Source: Myrica gale
Lineage: Eukaryota; Streptophyta; Magnoliopsida; Fagales; Myricaceae
Direction of reading: 5' to 3'
DNA: 64,000 nucleotides
Assembly (NCBI GenBank): GCA_963930655.1
Contig: OZ005600.1
Location: forward strand, 6,513,501-6,577,500
In this document: positions 13,876 through 25,104 of the stretch, piece by piece
How the letters are laid out: every line of letters begins with the position of its first letter
How positions within the stretch are numbered: position 1 is the stretch's first letter
Notes under the pieces: model-generated
Told to the model about the DNA's origin: nothing
Databases searched by the model: none
The model's input: only the letters and a program-made list of their open reading frames with translations
Made by a program: the position numbers and the translations under genes

Positions 13876-14259
13876 TAGGGCTGCACAACCGGTCCGGTCC
13901 GGACCGCATTGCGGTCCTTAAATATTATAGGACCGGACCGGACCACTTATAAGTGGTCCGGTCCGGTCCGGTTTCACTAAATGCGGTCCGGACCGGTTTT
14001 AATTTTTTTTAATTTTTTCAATTTTTTTCAAAAAAATTTTTAGGTTAATTTCAAATGGGAAGTGTATATAAAAATGTTAAGGTTTAGTTTAGATAAAAAT
14101 TAAATGTTTTATGTTTATAATTTGTATAAAAAATATATATTTTTTATTTTTTTAATAAATGCGGTCCGGTCCGGTCCGGACCGCATTTTAAGAAAAAAAA
14201 CCGGACCAGACCGGAAATTCGGTCCGGTCCGGTCTGCAGTCCGGTTCTGTTCACCCCTA
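13876..14259 (-). mobile_element. hAT-like MITE, copy 2 (384 bp)
   Basis: Bounded by TAGGGCTGCAC at the left and TGTTCACCCCTA at the right. The target duplication is a perfect 8 bp, atactggg, at 13868-13875 and 14260-14267. Repeated GGTCCGG/CCGGACC motifs fill both subterminal regions. An extra perfect inverted repeat (gaccacttataagtggtc, near 13930-13955) sits in the left half. The A/T-rich core matches copy 1 when reversed. There is no coding capacity. It lies about 630 bases upstream of the O-fucosyltransferase start. Confidence 0.9.
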
Positions 14260-15287
14260 ATACTGGGACAATTGGAATGAAACCTTTCCAAAGTGGGTTT
14301 TACATAGTGTTTGTGAAGTTATTGCATTCTCATTCTCTCTCCTTCCCCTTTTTTTCTAATTTTTTTACTTTCTACCAACTTTTTCATTTATTTTTTTATT
14401 TTTTCTCCTTACTTTTTATCTAGCATTTTTATACTTTTTATTAACTTGTTCACTTTTTCATTCTCTCTCCACTTTTTCACAAACCCTAGAATTTTACCGG
14501 GCATGGGATGCTTCTTTTTCGCTTTGCATCCTAATTGGAGAGTGTTTCGGAGTCTTTTTGGTCCAATTTCTCAAGATTTATCATATGATTATGTGGCTTT
14601 CTATTTTCAAAAGTTAGTTGAGAATAATGCTGGAAAGCAGGCTAACGTGTAACATTAATATGTTATGAGTGTCGTGGTGACGTTATTTATTGGTCACGTT
14701 TTGAACACGCTTCTGATTCGTATGGAAGTAGAGCTTTGAAATCACCGCCAAGGGGGTAAAACCAAGGACAATACGTGATATAATATGTAGGGTTACCAAA
14801 TGGGGGCATGGTTGGGACCAACCATTGTCCATAGAAGTGGCACGGTGACATGACTTGGCAGAACCGACGTAAAAAAAAACTCTGTATCGGCGATGAAAAT
14901 TACTTCCTACCTGCTGGCTTATGCCCCCACAACCACGAAATTCCTTCGTCCACCCATCATTTAGCAGTTGCAAACCTAAACGTTTTCATTTACCTTGACC
15001 AATTATTTTATTTTCTACTCATTCTGATGGCCTTTGTGGTCAAGTAGTATTAAATCATTTTATTTTCAAAAGTTAAACATTATAAGAAAAGGTAGATTTT
15101 AGAATTTAAGTCCAATTTCTCAACACTTTTCTCTTAGTTTAATTTTTGCTTAATTATTAAATTTAAACAAGTATAATATTTAATTAAATATAATAAAATC
15201 ATTATTTTTTACTAAATTATTATTTAAATCATATTATCCTATTTTTCAGTTTACTTTATCTCATCAATTATTTGTAATGGGATAAAA
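14260..15287. other. gene-free AT-rich spacer
   Basis: T-rich and then A/T-rich DNA between two hAT-like elements. The frames at 14446-14652 and 14683-14973 are short and carry no domain. I see nothing functional here. Confidence 0.4.
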
Positions 15288-16415
15288 TATGGGTGAATAA
15301 CGGATTAGTCGGAAGTGGAGTTTAACATTTAAACATTCGGTCTGCTAACTAGCGGATGACCAAAATAGATTCCACTTCCGACTCTTAGCGGACTTATCGG
15401 ATAGCGGAATTCCGATATTATTTTGGACCATATTTTTTGCTCATTTAAGCAATATAGTAACATATTCACAACACAATTCATTTGAATAACATATTAACAA
15501 TATAACAATGCAATATAATTAATTCAATAATAATGCTATATAACAATGCAATATGGTAACAGATTCACAACACAATTCATTTGAAATAATTAACAGATTC
15601 AATAACAATGCAATATAACATATAACAAATAATTAACGTTGAACTGACATAAATCCAATGCAATATAAGTATATAACAATACAATAACTAACTAAATAAT
15701 TAACATATTCACAGATTCACAACTAAAAATGAATAATTCACAACAGGGAGTCGGAAGATAGAGACTCAAGAGATTGACAGAGAATAGAGAGAGAGAGACA
15801 GAGTGCGATAGAGAGACATAGCAACAAAAAGATGGAGAGAGAGACATACCGAGAGAGAAGCAGTGGAATCCGTCAAGCCGGAGAGAGTTACGTCGCCAGA
15901 GAAAACCTCAGCAGAGAGAGAGAGAGATGGAACTGGAAGTTAACGTCGAAGTTCGAAGTTTTGAACACAGAGACTGAGAGAGAGCTGAGGAACAGAGGGA
16001 GACAGAGAGTGACAACGTCGAAGTCAAACAGAGAGAGACAGAGAGTAAGGTTTGAAGGAGGGTCGTGATTCACGAAGGAGATAGGGGGAGCGGGACTTTG
16101 GGTTTTTTTGAAGAATCATATACCGTGGATCAAACGTTTTGATCCACGGTATTATATTTATGTTCAAAAAAGAACACCTAAATAACGTCGTTCTATTTAA
16201 AATAGAACGATGGCGTTTTAATATTTAGTTATAAAAAAACAAATAAATAAACAATCGGGACCGGTTTTTCGCTGAACCGGTGGAAACTTTCACTTCTAGT
16301 TCAGGTTCCGGGAAAACTTTCCACCTCCGGTTCCGGTTCCTGGAAAGGCCGGACCTCAGCTTCTCGGAACCGGAGCTGGAGCTCCACCGGAAGCCAGCCC
16401 AGACTTGCACCCTTA
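15288..16415. mobile_element. hAT-like non-autonomous element, copy 4 (1.1 kb)
   Basis: Ends TATGGGTGAATAACGG and (reverse strand) TAAGGGTGCAAGTCTGG form weak terminal inverted repeats. Flanking 8-mers are ggataaaa (15280-15287) and agataaaa (16416-16423), matching at 7 of 8. The left subterminal region repeats CGGAAGTGG/CCACTTCCG-type words and the right one repeats GGTTCCGG/GGAACCGG-type words. Inside are a block of repeated acaatgcaatat words (about 15500-15670), a GA-rich block (about 15750-16060) and two near-perfect palindromes at about 16117-16150 and 16183-16220. No transposase is seen. Confidence 0.62.
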
Positions 16416-16685
16416 AGATAAAATATAGTCTCCCAATGACCTTCTTCATAAGAACCCAAACAGTCCATTAGAGATGTAAAATCTTAGGAGTATGTAAATC
16501 AACTTATCAGAAGATACATAAACATAAGATAGCCCCCTCGTGATAAGAGAAGCTACTTCTCATACTCTTAATAGAAATGAGAGTTTTAACCACCCCGAGC
16601 AATTTAGTCCTAGTTAGATTGTACTTATCCGAAGCCTACCCTCGATTATACATTCTAATTGTTAGCTCTCTTATAGTTATTTTAT

Positions 16686-18082
16686 AGGCTTACATGCGAA
16701 TACGGTCCATGTGGTTTACCATTTTCCCAAAACAGTCTTTGTACTTCAATTCGGTTGATTTTGGTCCCTGTTCTTTATATGTCTTCCCAAAAAAAGCCCT
16801 TATGTGAGGTCCACATCGTACCCAATCACGAGCTGACACATGGACACACATTATCTCTCTCCTCAGTTGCACCCTGTCACGTGTCACGTATTTAATTAAA
16901 CGCACATTTTGTGTTTTGCCATTTTGAACAATGAAATCTCGATCCCCCTCCCCAACCCCAATTACGCAGACTTTGAGCCCTAACCCTTTCCCTCTAAAGA
17001 AATTTGCAATCAAACCCTCATCTTCATCGAGGCAAATATACTTGTCCAAGTGAGGGACCACAAGTCCTTACAGATTTGTACAAATTCGAAATAGCATCAG
17101 CAAATTCAAAATAAGCCTAACACACAGCATCCCTTCATTACACTGACAAATAGCACAAGAACATAGCCCAAGTACCCACTAACAGTGCCTTCAATCGTCA
17201 CTCTCGTGTTTGCTGCCTTCAAATTTTTTTATCCATCAATCGAAGTTTTTCATCCATCCTTATAAGCTTCCCAAGAAGATCAGCCAACATCTCATTATTT
17301 CGTGCTTGAACTGGTATATCTATCCATTTGAAGAACTCACATGGCACATGATCCTGCAAAATACAAAAAAAAAATTGCAATGTTACAGGCTCTTACCATT
17401 TATTGCATACCAAACTAACGACAACATACCAAAAATGCATCCATAACAGCATTTTCCCAAAAATGTACACTATCAATGTGAAAAAGAACCTTTAAACATT
17501 CAATTCAAACAAATGATGATGCAAGAAACCACATGTTTTCCATAAAGGACGAAGCCATAGAAACGACGTCCTGGATTAGCAGCAATCATGATCCTTTTCG
17601 ACTTTGCTCGCAAACCACATTTACGCACCGGAGCCGTAGAGATATCGCTGTTATCGTTCCCCTGAGAGGATGCTGTAGAAATTGAAGACGCCATACCTTG
17701 GATGATTTCGGAGATTTGATTTGATTTCACTGTTAGGGTTGCAGAGAGAAGCGAGGGTTAATTTGTTCAGCCGAAGGGGATGAATTCGAGAGGCAAAAAA
17801 CGCAATATTTCAATTAGGACGACGTGGAACCCATACGTGACACGTGACATGGCACAACAAATGAGAGAGCTATTGCGTGTCCACGTGTCAGTTCGTAATT
17901 GGGTACGATGTGGACCTCCGTTAGACACGTGGAAAAAAACATCAAATTGGTGGGATCACACTGACAGAGGAGCTTTTTCGAGAAGACATATAAATAATAG
18001 AGATCAAAATCAACCAAATTGAAGTACAGAGACGTTTTTGAGAAAATGGTACGCCATTACGATAGTATTCTCATTTAAGCCT
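16686..18082. mobile_element. Mutator-like long-TIR element carrying a gene (1.4 kb)
   Basis: Arms of roughly 200 bases or more are inverted copies of each other: 16686 to about 16905, and about 17820 to 18082. Shared stretches include the AGGCTTA terminus, the region around taccattttc...gtacttcaat, and ggtccacatcgtacccaat. The right arm has about 45 extra bases. A direct 7-mer attttat touches both ends (16679-16685 and 18083-18089). The interior holds the GRF-zinc-finger gene on the minus strand. Long TIRs with a captured or resident small gene fit a MULE or Pack-MULE. No MURA transposase is present. Confidence 0.72.
17219..17730 (-). CDS. GRF-type zinc-finger small protein inside a MULE
   Basis: Two exons, 17730-17533 and 17353-17219, with GT-AG borders and no phase change, encode 110 residues. 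A second ATG at 17694 could be the real start. After a Ser-rich leader comes a zf-GRF-like core: KCGL, NPGRRFYGF, then across the intron DHVPCEFFKWID, followed by a charged helical tail. In typical GRF fingers a Cys follows the GRRFY motif; here it is Phe, and the first CxC pair is reduced to a single Cys, so metal binding is doubtful. The plant GRF-finger family is large and mostly of unknown function. Position inside the inverted-repeat element suggests it is transposon-borne rather than a host gene. Confidence 0.6.
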
Positions 18083-18151
18083 ATTTTATAATCTCCCTTA
18101 CTTACCCTCCGACACTACCCCGTAGAGATTTTTTACAGAATTTGCAAGGCG

Positions 18152-18370
18152 CACTACAAAAAAAAAGACCTATAGCAGCGGTCGGAAACCAAAAACGCTA
18201 AAAAGGCAATAAAATTCAAATCCCTGCTGTTGTCAACTCTCCACTGACTGCCGCAATTTTGACCGCCGCTATAGACATCTTTAGTTGCGTTTTTTTTGCA
18301 AAACCGCCGCTAAATGCCTTTTAGCGGCTTTTTTAGTGACCGCCGCTATAGACCATTTTTTTTTATAGTG
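18152..18370. mobile_element. CACTA-type MITE (219 bp)
   Basis: Starts CACTACAAAAAAA and ends TTTTTTATAGTG, with terminal arms that both lead into GACC/GGTC-TATAGC(A/G)GCGG text. The 3-bp target duplication gcg is present on both sides (18149-18151 and 18371-18373), as expected for CACTA (EnSpm) elements. Subterminal gccgcta/tagcggc words recur. There is no coding capacity. Confidence 0.85.
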
Positions 18371-19035
18371 GCGCTCGGTTACTGATGATTTATTTGCCTC
18401 CTCAATTTGTACTTGTGTTAAACTTCTCTTGAGTTCTCTCCCTCACAAGTAGTAAACATAGCTTAATTATTGTAGTTTTTTGTACCGCTCAAAGTTGACC
18501 GGACTTCTCTCTTAGCCTCTCACTCGGACGTTTGAGATTATCTTGTTTTGTTTTACGTAAATACTGGATCCGAACGAATCTCACTTCAGAACTTCAACCA
18601 TTTAAGTCAAAGTACGACTGGATTAGAAAAACAAAAAATACTCAAGAGTACGACGTCGGAAAAACAATTATCGGCGCATTTTTGGTTCACTTCTGTAAAT
18701 ATTCAGTGGAACAACTTTCCTGGTATAATGCTTCATTACTTTAGAACACGATGTAGCATCGTATCGAGGGGAACTACGCGTTACCATCGGGGACCACACC
18801 CCCATGTGTGTATGCCAACCTGGAAAAGATTCATATATTTTCAAGACGTGTATGCCACTACGACATCGCTTTGTGAGCTACTTGTAACAAAGAAAGTGAA
18901 TTATTCTCTGGCATTTTACTCCACTTTTTTTTTGCCAGTTTCAAGTTTCCTACCCAAACCAATCTCACTAGAAATGCGCCAGATCCTTGGCTTTTGCTAA
19001 ATGGGGCCAAAACGTTGTTCTTTTTACCATTTGTT
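18371..19035. other. spacer upstream of TFIIIA, no gene
   Basis: Frames of about 70 and 150 codons overlap at 18532-19000, but the proteins show no family motif and no codon-like bias. I treat them as chance. The right end merges into the TFIIIA promoter. Confidence 0.4.
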
Positions 19036-19166
19036 TGGGCCTAGGAGAAAGTCCAGTCCTTTCGGTGATCGCACCGACTGTAAATACAAAGAAATATATC
19101 CTAAAGCTTTTCCCAGGTAGGCCCAAACGACTGAAGCCCAGCCCAAACCCTTTACCATTAGGGTTT
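19036..19166 (+). promoter_or_regulatory. site II / telo-box promoter cluster of TFIIIA
   Basis: Site II-type words tgggcc (19036-19041) and ggccca (19120-19125), further gccca words at about 19136-19145, and a telo-box tagggttt (19159-19166) cluster just ahead of a CT-rich stretch (19190-19330) that looks like a leader. Site II plus telo-box is the usual promoter signature of plant ribosomal-protein and translation genes. It therefore suits a 5S rRNA transcription factor. The leader may be split: a possible donor (gattcgg|gtaatt) lies near 19404, so a 5'UTR intron before 19970 is likely but not proven. Confidence 0.6.
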
Positions 19167-19969
19167 CTTTCTCCTCGAGTCGCTTCCACTTTGGTCGAAC
19201 TCTCACTACCCAGTACCCGCATCTCTCTGCCTCTCTTCCTCTTCACGCACTTCGCACCCACCGCTCTGTCTCTGCTTCCCTCTCCCGATCATGCTCTCTC
19301 TATCTCCCGCTCCCTCTTCGGTCATCTTCGTGAAAACGCAAACCAGTTTATCCTGTTCTACATTTCTGAAGTCTCGAAATCCAAACATTTGAGCACAGAT
19401 TCGGGTAATTATGTCTATTTTTGCTTTGCAAGAATCGAGTAAATCCATCTGCTAGATTCTATTCCTTTGGGTTACATTTTTTTGGCTTCAATTTCTGTGG
19501 GTACTTTGTATTATGATTTTTCTATGGTAGCTGGCTGTCAAGAATTTTTTTTCCTGACTTATGTACCCATAACTTTTGTATGAAGTTTCGATTATTTCGA
19601 AGTCTTTTTTTCGTTCTTATAATCATTTTGTTTTATTTAATCTCCTCGTGTTCAAGCCAGGGATTTGCCTGATGTTTGTTTATTCCAATGTAAATTTGGA
19701 AGAGATCTATTGATTCGGTGTTTTGTGCAAACTTACCCGTTTCTCTTGCATGATGTATCTCAGTCTAATGTAACCACGGCATAGATATTCGTGTTTTGCA
19801 GAATTTAATGCAAAATTCCAACAGGTTGAATAATAGTTGTAAGTTTTGTGGCTTTGGGCCCTCAAAAAATTCTCATTTATAGTTTTTAGGCTCAAACGCA
19901 AGAACCTAGCAAAGTCAAGAGGCCCAAGCAAGATAACTAGGGTGTCAGATAGAAAGAAAGATAGAGGAG

Positions 19970-22364
19970 ATGGGAGGGATAGAGAAGCCGATATTCAGAG
20001 ACGTAAGGCGTTATTTCTGCGAGTACTGCGGCATCTGCAGATCCAAGAAGTCGCTTATTACCTCCCACATAATAGCTCAGCACAAGGTTTGCCTCTCTCT
20101 CTCTCTCTCTCTCGTTCATAGGTTGTAATTTTCGTTTTGGATCTTTTTTCTGATTTCCTGTTTGCTCCTTTGTTTAGGAAGAGATGAAAGAGAATGGAGT
20201 CGATGGGCTTGAGAAATTGGAGGGAGAAAAATCCAATATTTGCACAGAGTGTGGTGTCACTTTCCGGAAACCTGCGTATTTGCAGCAACACATGCAAAGT
20301 CATTCACTTGAGGTATTTTTATTTTTTTTTCACTTGAGGTATTTGTTGTCATAGTTCCCTGCTGCTAACTTTCAGTTTAGCATGTGGCTGACCCGGTTTC
20401 AGAATGGGAGCTATCAATTGAATTAGTAGCAGTAGATTTGTTTTTGGATATTGTTGGTGTTGGGTTTTCATTGATTTGGTTGGTTGTGATTACGAGCTAA
20501 TGTGATCTGACCAATCTCTTGCTAACACACAACCATTCTCGCCAGGGGTTAATTCTGTTCTGGGAATTGGTTTCACACTGGCCCACTGAATTTAACTCTC
20601 TGTAAGACAATACACCTAGGTTTGAATAGCTCAATAACCACTAAGCTGCTACCAAATTTCCAGCAGAGCATGAGGTTTTATTGGTGATAGGGTGGTATGT
20701 CGGAGAACATTGCTTGATGCTGCTGCTTTATTTCCTTACTGACCATTGTGTCTATGGCTGTTTGCCCCTTATGGATTTGTTTAGTTTATATGTGGATTGA
20801 ATCGGAATTGTTTTGCAGGAATTGTTTCTTATGTGACATGTTAAAGTGTGAAGCATTGGATCCCATAAAAAGAACTCCAAAATGCGAGAGGCTGCATCTT
20901 ATGACTTGAATGGACTAGTATCAGGTGGGAGACCTCCTGAGAAGCTCCATCAAGCAAGCCTCAATCACGCAATGTTTCCAAGTGGAGGTTTGAAGGCTTT
21001 TGTTCATTTATATCTAATGGAGTAGTTACATATCTTGCATTTCTAGCTCTCAACACTTACCTGCTTATTGTAATTGTGATTGCAGAGGCCATTCACTTGT
21101 ACGGTCGATGATTGCCACTCCAGCTACAGAAGAAAGGACCACTTGACTCGCCATCTTCTGCAGCACCAAGGGAAGCTCTTCAAGTGTCCTATTGAGAGCT
21201 GCAGCCGTGAATTTGCTTTCCAAGGGAACATGAAAAGGCACGTGAAAGAATTCCATAGTGATGATTGCCCTCAGGCTGATTATGAATGCCAGAAGCAGTA
21301 TGTCTGCCAGGAGGTGGGGTGTGAAAAGGTCTTTAGATTTGCATCAAAGCTGCGAAAGCATAAGGACTCCCATGGCAAGTTCCTTTGCTATTCAAATCCC
21401 AACCACTTTGATTTGGTTGCTGATATTTCTTTATTGCGTTGTTCCATATTGTACATTATCATCCTCGGTGGTTTTGGTTCTCTTATAATTAAAGAAGTGC
21501 TCGTGGGATTTTGGGAGTTTTTTTTATCAATTGCAATCCCTGACAGAGACCTTAATGTTCAGTGAAACTAGATTCAGTGGAGGCGTACTGCTGTGAACCA
21601 GACTGTATGAAATATTTTGCGAATGACCAGTGCCTTAAAGCCCACATCCAGTCTTGCCACCAACATATTACTTGCGAGATATGTGGGACCAAGCAACTGA
21701 AAAAGAACATGAAGCGGCACCTGCGGACACATGAAGCTGAAGTTTCAGTGGAGAAAATCAAATGCAATTATAAGGGATGTCTTCACACTTTTTCAAATGT
21801 AAGATACTTCTCTCTAGATATTTTCTTGACTTCACTTTATTTCCTAATTTGCTGTTTGTATGTACGTATGATTGAATATCATTTGGCTTTTTATTGATAT
21901 TTTTACCATATATTTAAATATTTTCAGAAATCCAATCTCTGTCAACATATAAAGGCTGTGCACCTTAAACTTAGACCTTTTGCCTGTACCTTTTCTGGTT
22001 GCGGCATGAGATTCGCCCACAAGCATGTGAGAGACAATCATGAAAAGACTGGGAACCATGTTTATACGCCTGTAAGTTTGCTTGGATGACTCAAAACACT
22101 ATTTGCTGTATTCATCTGGATACATCCTTCTCCACATGCTTAGAAAACGAAATTCATATCTGGTATCGCAATTGCTTTGGGTTTCAGGGAGATTTTGAAG
22201 AGTCCGATGAGCAATTTCAATCCAGGCCGAGAGGTGGGCGCAAGAGAAAGTACCCAACAGTGGAAATGCTGATCAGGAAGAGGGTTACACCACTAAGTCA
22301 GTTGGACGAGGAATCTGACTACCTTGCTTGGTTGATGTCACAGAGGAGCCAGGAGGAGCAGTGA
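19970..22364 (+). CDS. TFIIIA: transcription factor IIIA (5S rRNA gene transcription factor)
   Basis: Six coding exons: 19970-20086, 20178-20312, 21086-21374, 21563-21798, 21928-22071 and 22188-22364, encoding 365 residues. Nine C2H2 fingers are visible in order, from CEYCGIC...H (about 16-38) to [10 protein letters not shown]...H (exon 5). The sixth ([10 protein letters not shown]) and seventh (CEICG) have the shortened spacing typical of plant TFIIIA. The C-terminus has an NLS-like RPRGGRKRK and an acidic [11 protein letters not shown] end. The protein binds the 5S gene internal promoter for Pol III and also 5S rRNA. Intron 3 uses a GC donor (catg|gcaagt, 21374/21375). Skipping of the exon at 20819-20987 is needed for this frame. 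The linker between fingers 4 and 5 is about 20 residues, far shorter than in Arabidopsis. Confidence 0.95.
20819..20987 (+). promoter_or_regulatory. 5S rRNA mimic (P5SM) alternative exon of TFIIIA
   Basis: Intron 2 contains a cassette bounded by ttttgcag|gaattg (acceptor at 20818) and agtggag|gtttga (donor at 20988). Inside, ggatcccat (20858-20866), agaactcc (20871-20878), actagta near 20914 and ggtgggagacctcctgagaag (around 20924-20944) follow plant 5S rRNA in order. The middle (loop E and helix IV side) is diverged. If included, the frame from exon 2 reaches TGA at 20834-20836 after five codons. Established work on plant TFIIIA shows that ribosomal protein L5 binds this mimic and promotes skipping, giving feedback control; inclusion sends the transcript to nonsense-mediated decay. 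The donor choice is my inference. Confidence 0.9.
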
Positions 22365-25104
22365 GTCATGCCCTTTTGCACACTGAATCGCGCTCTCCAC
22401 TATAAATACATAGAAGTTAGGTGTATATATTATTAGATCAAGTAGGAGTTGATGCGTAATTAACTCTTTAGCATCGTTGTATGATCTGATTATTTTCCTC
22501 AATTAGTACAAGCCCTATGTCCTTATCTTTATGAGGTACTCTCTGTGCTCTGTATTCACACCAGCATTACAAATTAATGTTATAAATGTTGCATTTAGTA
22601 TCTTCAACCAACTCTTTATCTTTTCCTTCGGTTATTTTTGGAAACAAATAGGATGTTCTCTGCTTCCATGCCACGGGAAGGGTAAGAGCGACAAGCTTAT
22701 TCTAGACCTTGAAGCTCCTCAGGAAGAAAATGGCACAAGGAGTCACCCCCTACTAAAAGGGCTGATTATTGCTCTGATAGGACCCGGCTTGCCTCACTCC
22801 TACTGCTGACGGAAACTAGCCCAAAGGGTCTAATCGAGTCGTTTCTTGTAACGTAAGCATACGAGTCATGGTTCTGCCCCTTTAGTGAGGGCTACAACGG
22901 AACTGGCCGATCTTTGCTTGTTTCCATAGTTTGTCCCTTGAGGAAATCTGATGCATATACGACGTCTTGAGAGCGGAAAAGTAACGAGCGAAATGTAACT
23001 GAGCAAGGGGATTGTTCTTGATACTGACACGGAAAATTCTTATCAGATTTGCTGGAACCAAATTCTCATTTTCTAGCAACTTTCCTAGTTCGCGACTCTT
23101 GGTAGCATTGGGAAACATTCTACTATTTTTATTGGCAAAAAGATTCACCCAAAGTTTTGGGTCCAAAGCTATTATAAGAGAGTCTAGATTTATTTTTCTA
23201 AATTTCAAGGATTCAATTCTATAAAATGAGGTGGAGCGTTTTTGTTTAAGTATATTTATTTATTTATAATTAAAGGGACAAAAATATTCGGTGGGCTCTC
23301 CTTCACTAAATGAGATGACGCGGTCCTATCTCTTAGGGGTATGTTTGTTTACCGAAATTTTGGGATATATTCCCAGAACTTCGAGAATCTTTTAATGTTT
23401 AAGTTTATTGGGGTTTGTAAAAAGTTTGAACTGTATGCGTAAAAGTTGAAAATTTTAAAATATATTTATTTTGTTGGAAATTTTGGGCAAACAAACATGT
23501 CTTAGATTTAATAAAACAAGTCTAACTCACCCCTTATAAAAGCTTTGGATTGAGTCTTCTCCGAATGTATGTCAATGGTGATGAAATTTAGCAGTAATTT
23601 TTCTTCTTACCAAAGGCAGTATGAGCTTTTTCGCCCAATAAAGTTTGAGACTTGTGAAGACTTGCAACTTACAAAAAATATACTAAAACTTGAGATAACG
23701 AAAAGTGTTGACAGCATGTTTGGCAAATGAGAAAAATTCTTCACGGCCAAACATAACATCTAGCAAAAAATTTCACAAACATTTTAAAGTTGATATTTTT
23801 ATTCTTAAATTTTTCATATATTTTGATAATATTATCCTATCTTTAAATTTCAAAAAATTTAAAAATAAAATAAAAAATTCAGAACCATCTCTATACTCTT
23901 TATCTCTTTCGCCATGAAATCGTCTATTTTCAAAAAAATAAAATAATTCCTTGTAATACTTAATTCTCCTCATTTTTTTTCACTAACTAGTAAAAATCGA
24001 AATTTTTTCAACATCTACCCAAATACATTATAAAATTTTCACTAACTTTTCATAAATTCCCATAAAGCTTCGATCTCTCTAAAAATTCATACCACATTCA
24101 ATTTTTTTGAAAATTTCTTCATTTGCGTAAACATGGCGTTGATCTATGTTGGCTTGTAATGCCTGTTTGACAAACACATTGCCTTATCCTGAGGGTAGCG
24201 GTCCATGAGACAATTTTCAGGTAACGGTAGAAGCAGACCGACCACTGAATTGCGGAGACCCAAATCAAGATCATTCATGCATTGTTCTGATAAGGTCGTC
24301 ACGTGCAGGGGAATGAACGATCGCATTCACCTAGGTTCGATGCTCCATTGAGCCGTAGCTGACTTGGCTAACGTCAATCAAGGCGATTATCTCTGAATCC
24401 ATGGTTCCGATCGAAACATCTATGCTCAAGCACAACTGGAAGAAAAATGCTCTTGAATTTACGTACATAACCCGTAGGCAGTAGCTTAACTGAGAGGCAT
24501 TATGTGTTACTCTTTTTTTTTTTTAAGAGGACGGTCAGAGTAGCACACTCTCTTTAGGCGTGACTATAAGAACGTATACCTACCGCAAAAGATCTAAATT
24601 ATTGAGTTATAATGATAAAAAAAAAAAAAAGAACGACACCACAACACCACAGCAAAGAGTTCGATCTAAAAACCTTCATGTTCAGATGTCTCTACTTTTA
24701 GACCTCCAAACTAATTCAGCTACCCCACGCTCGTGGTTTTACTTTTCACTTATCACTTATCAACGGTAGACACACTCTCTTCCAAGTCAATGAAGTCATG
24801 TTTATGGAATGTGACTATATATATGTACGAATTATATATTATTATGGAGCTCATGCACACACACTATTCTAATGCTTTAATAATTTATCAAAACTACAGG
24901 ATTATAAATCTTCTTTGGGGATGTGAATTCAAGAGAAATGGGAAAAGTCAAACGGAGCAACGAGCATGCCCAACTTGAGAGTACGACCTGCCGCATATGT
25001 CTTTATTATTTGAATAAGTACGAACCACCGTACCATTGAAAAAATTAAGAAATAGAAGATGTACGACATGTAACAAGAAGGGTAAATTTCCTTAGGTTTT
25101 ATCT
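22365..25104. other. TFIIIA 3' flank and AT-rich spacer
   Basis: The first 150-200 bases are the probable TFIIIA 3'UTR. A stretch at 22660-22930 is less AT-rich than its surroundings and holds a broken frame (SDKLILDLEAPQEE) that I cannot assign. From 23330 to 24130 the DNA is AT-rich with repeated aaattttt-type words, resembling a decayed repeat. A GC-richer patch at 24150-24480 has only a 60-codon frame. No gene is supported. Confidence 0.35.

Noticed and set aside
18548..19442. Two frames of about 150 codons upstream of TFIIIA
   Set aside because: They run through promoter motifs and a CT-rich leader, and the proteins resemble no family.
20850..20950. A genuine 5S rRNA gene
   Set aside because: Only conserved blocks remain, the middle is diverged, and it sits between valid splice sites in TFIIIA; it is the mimic, not a Pol III gene.
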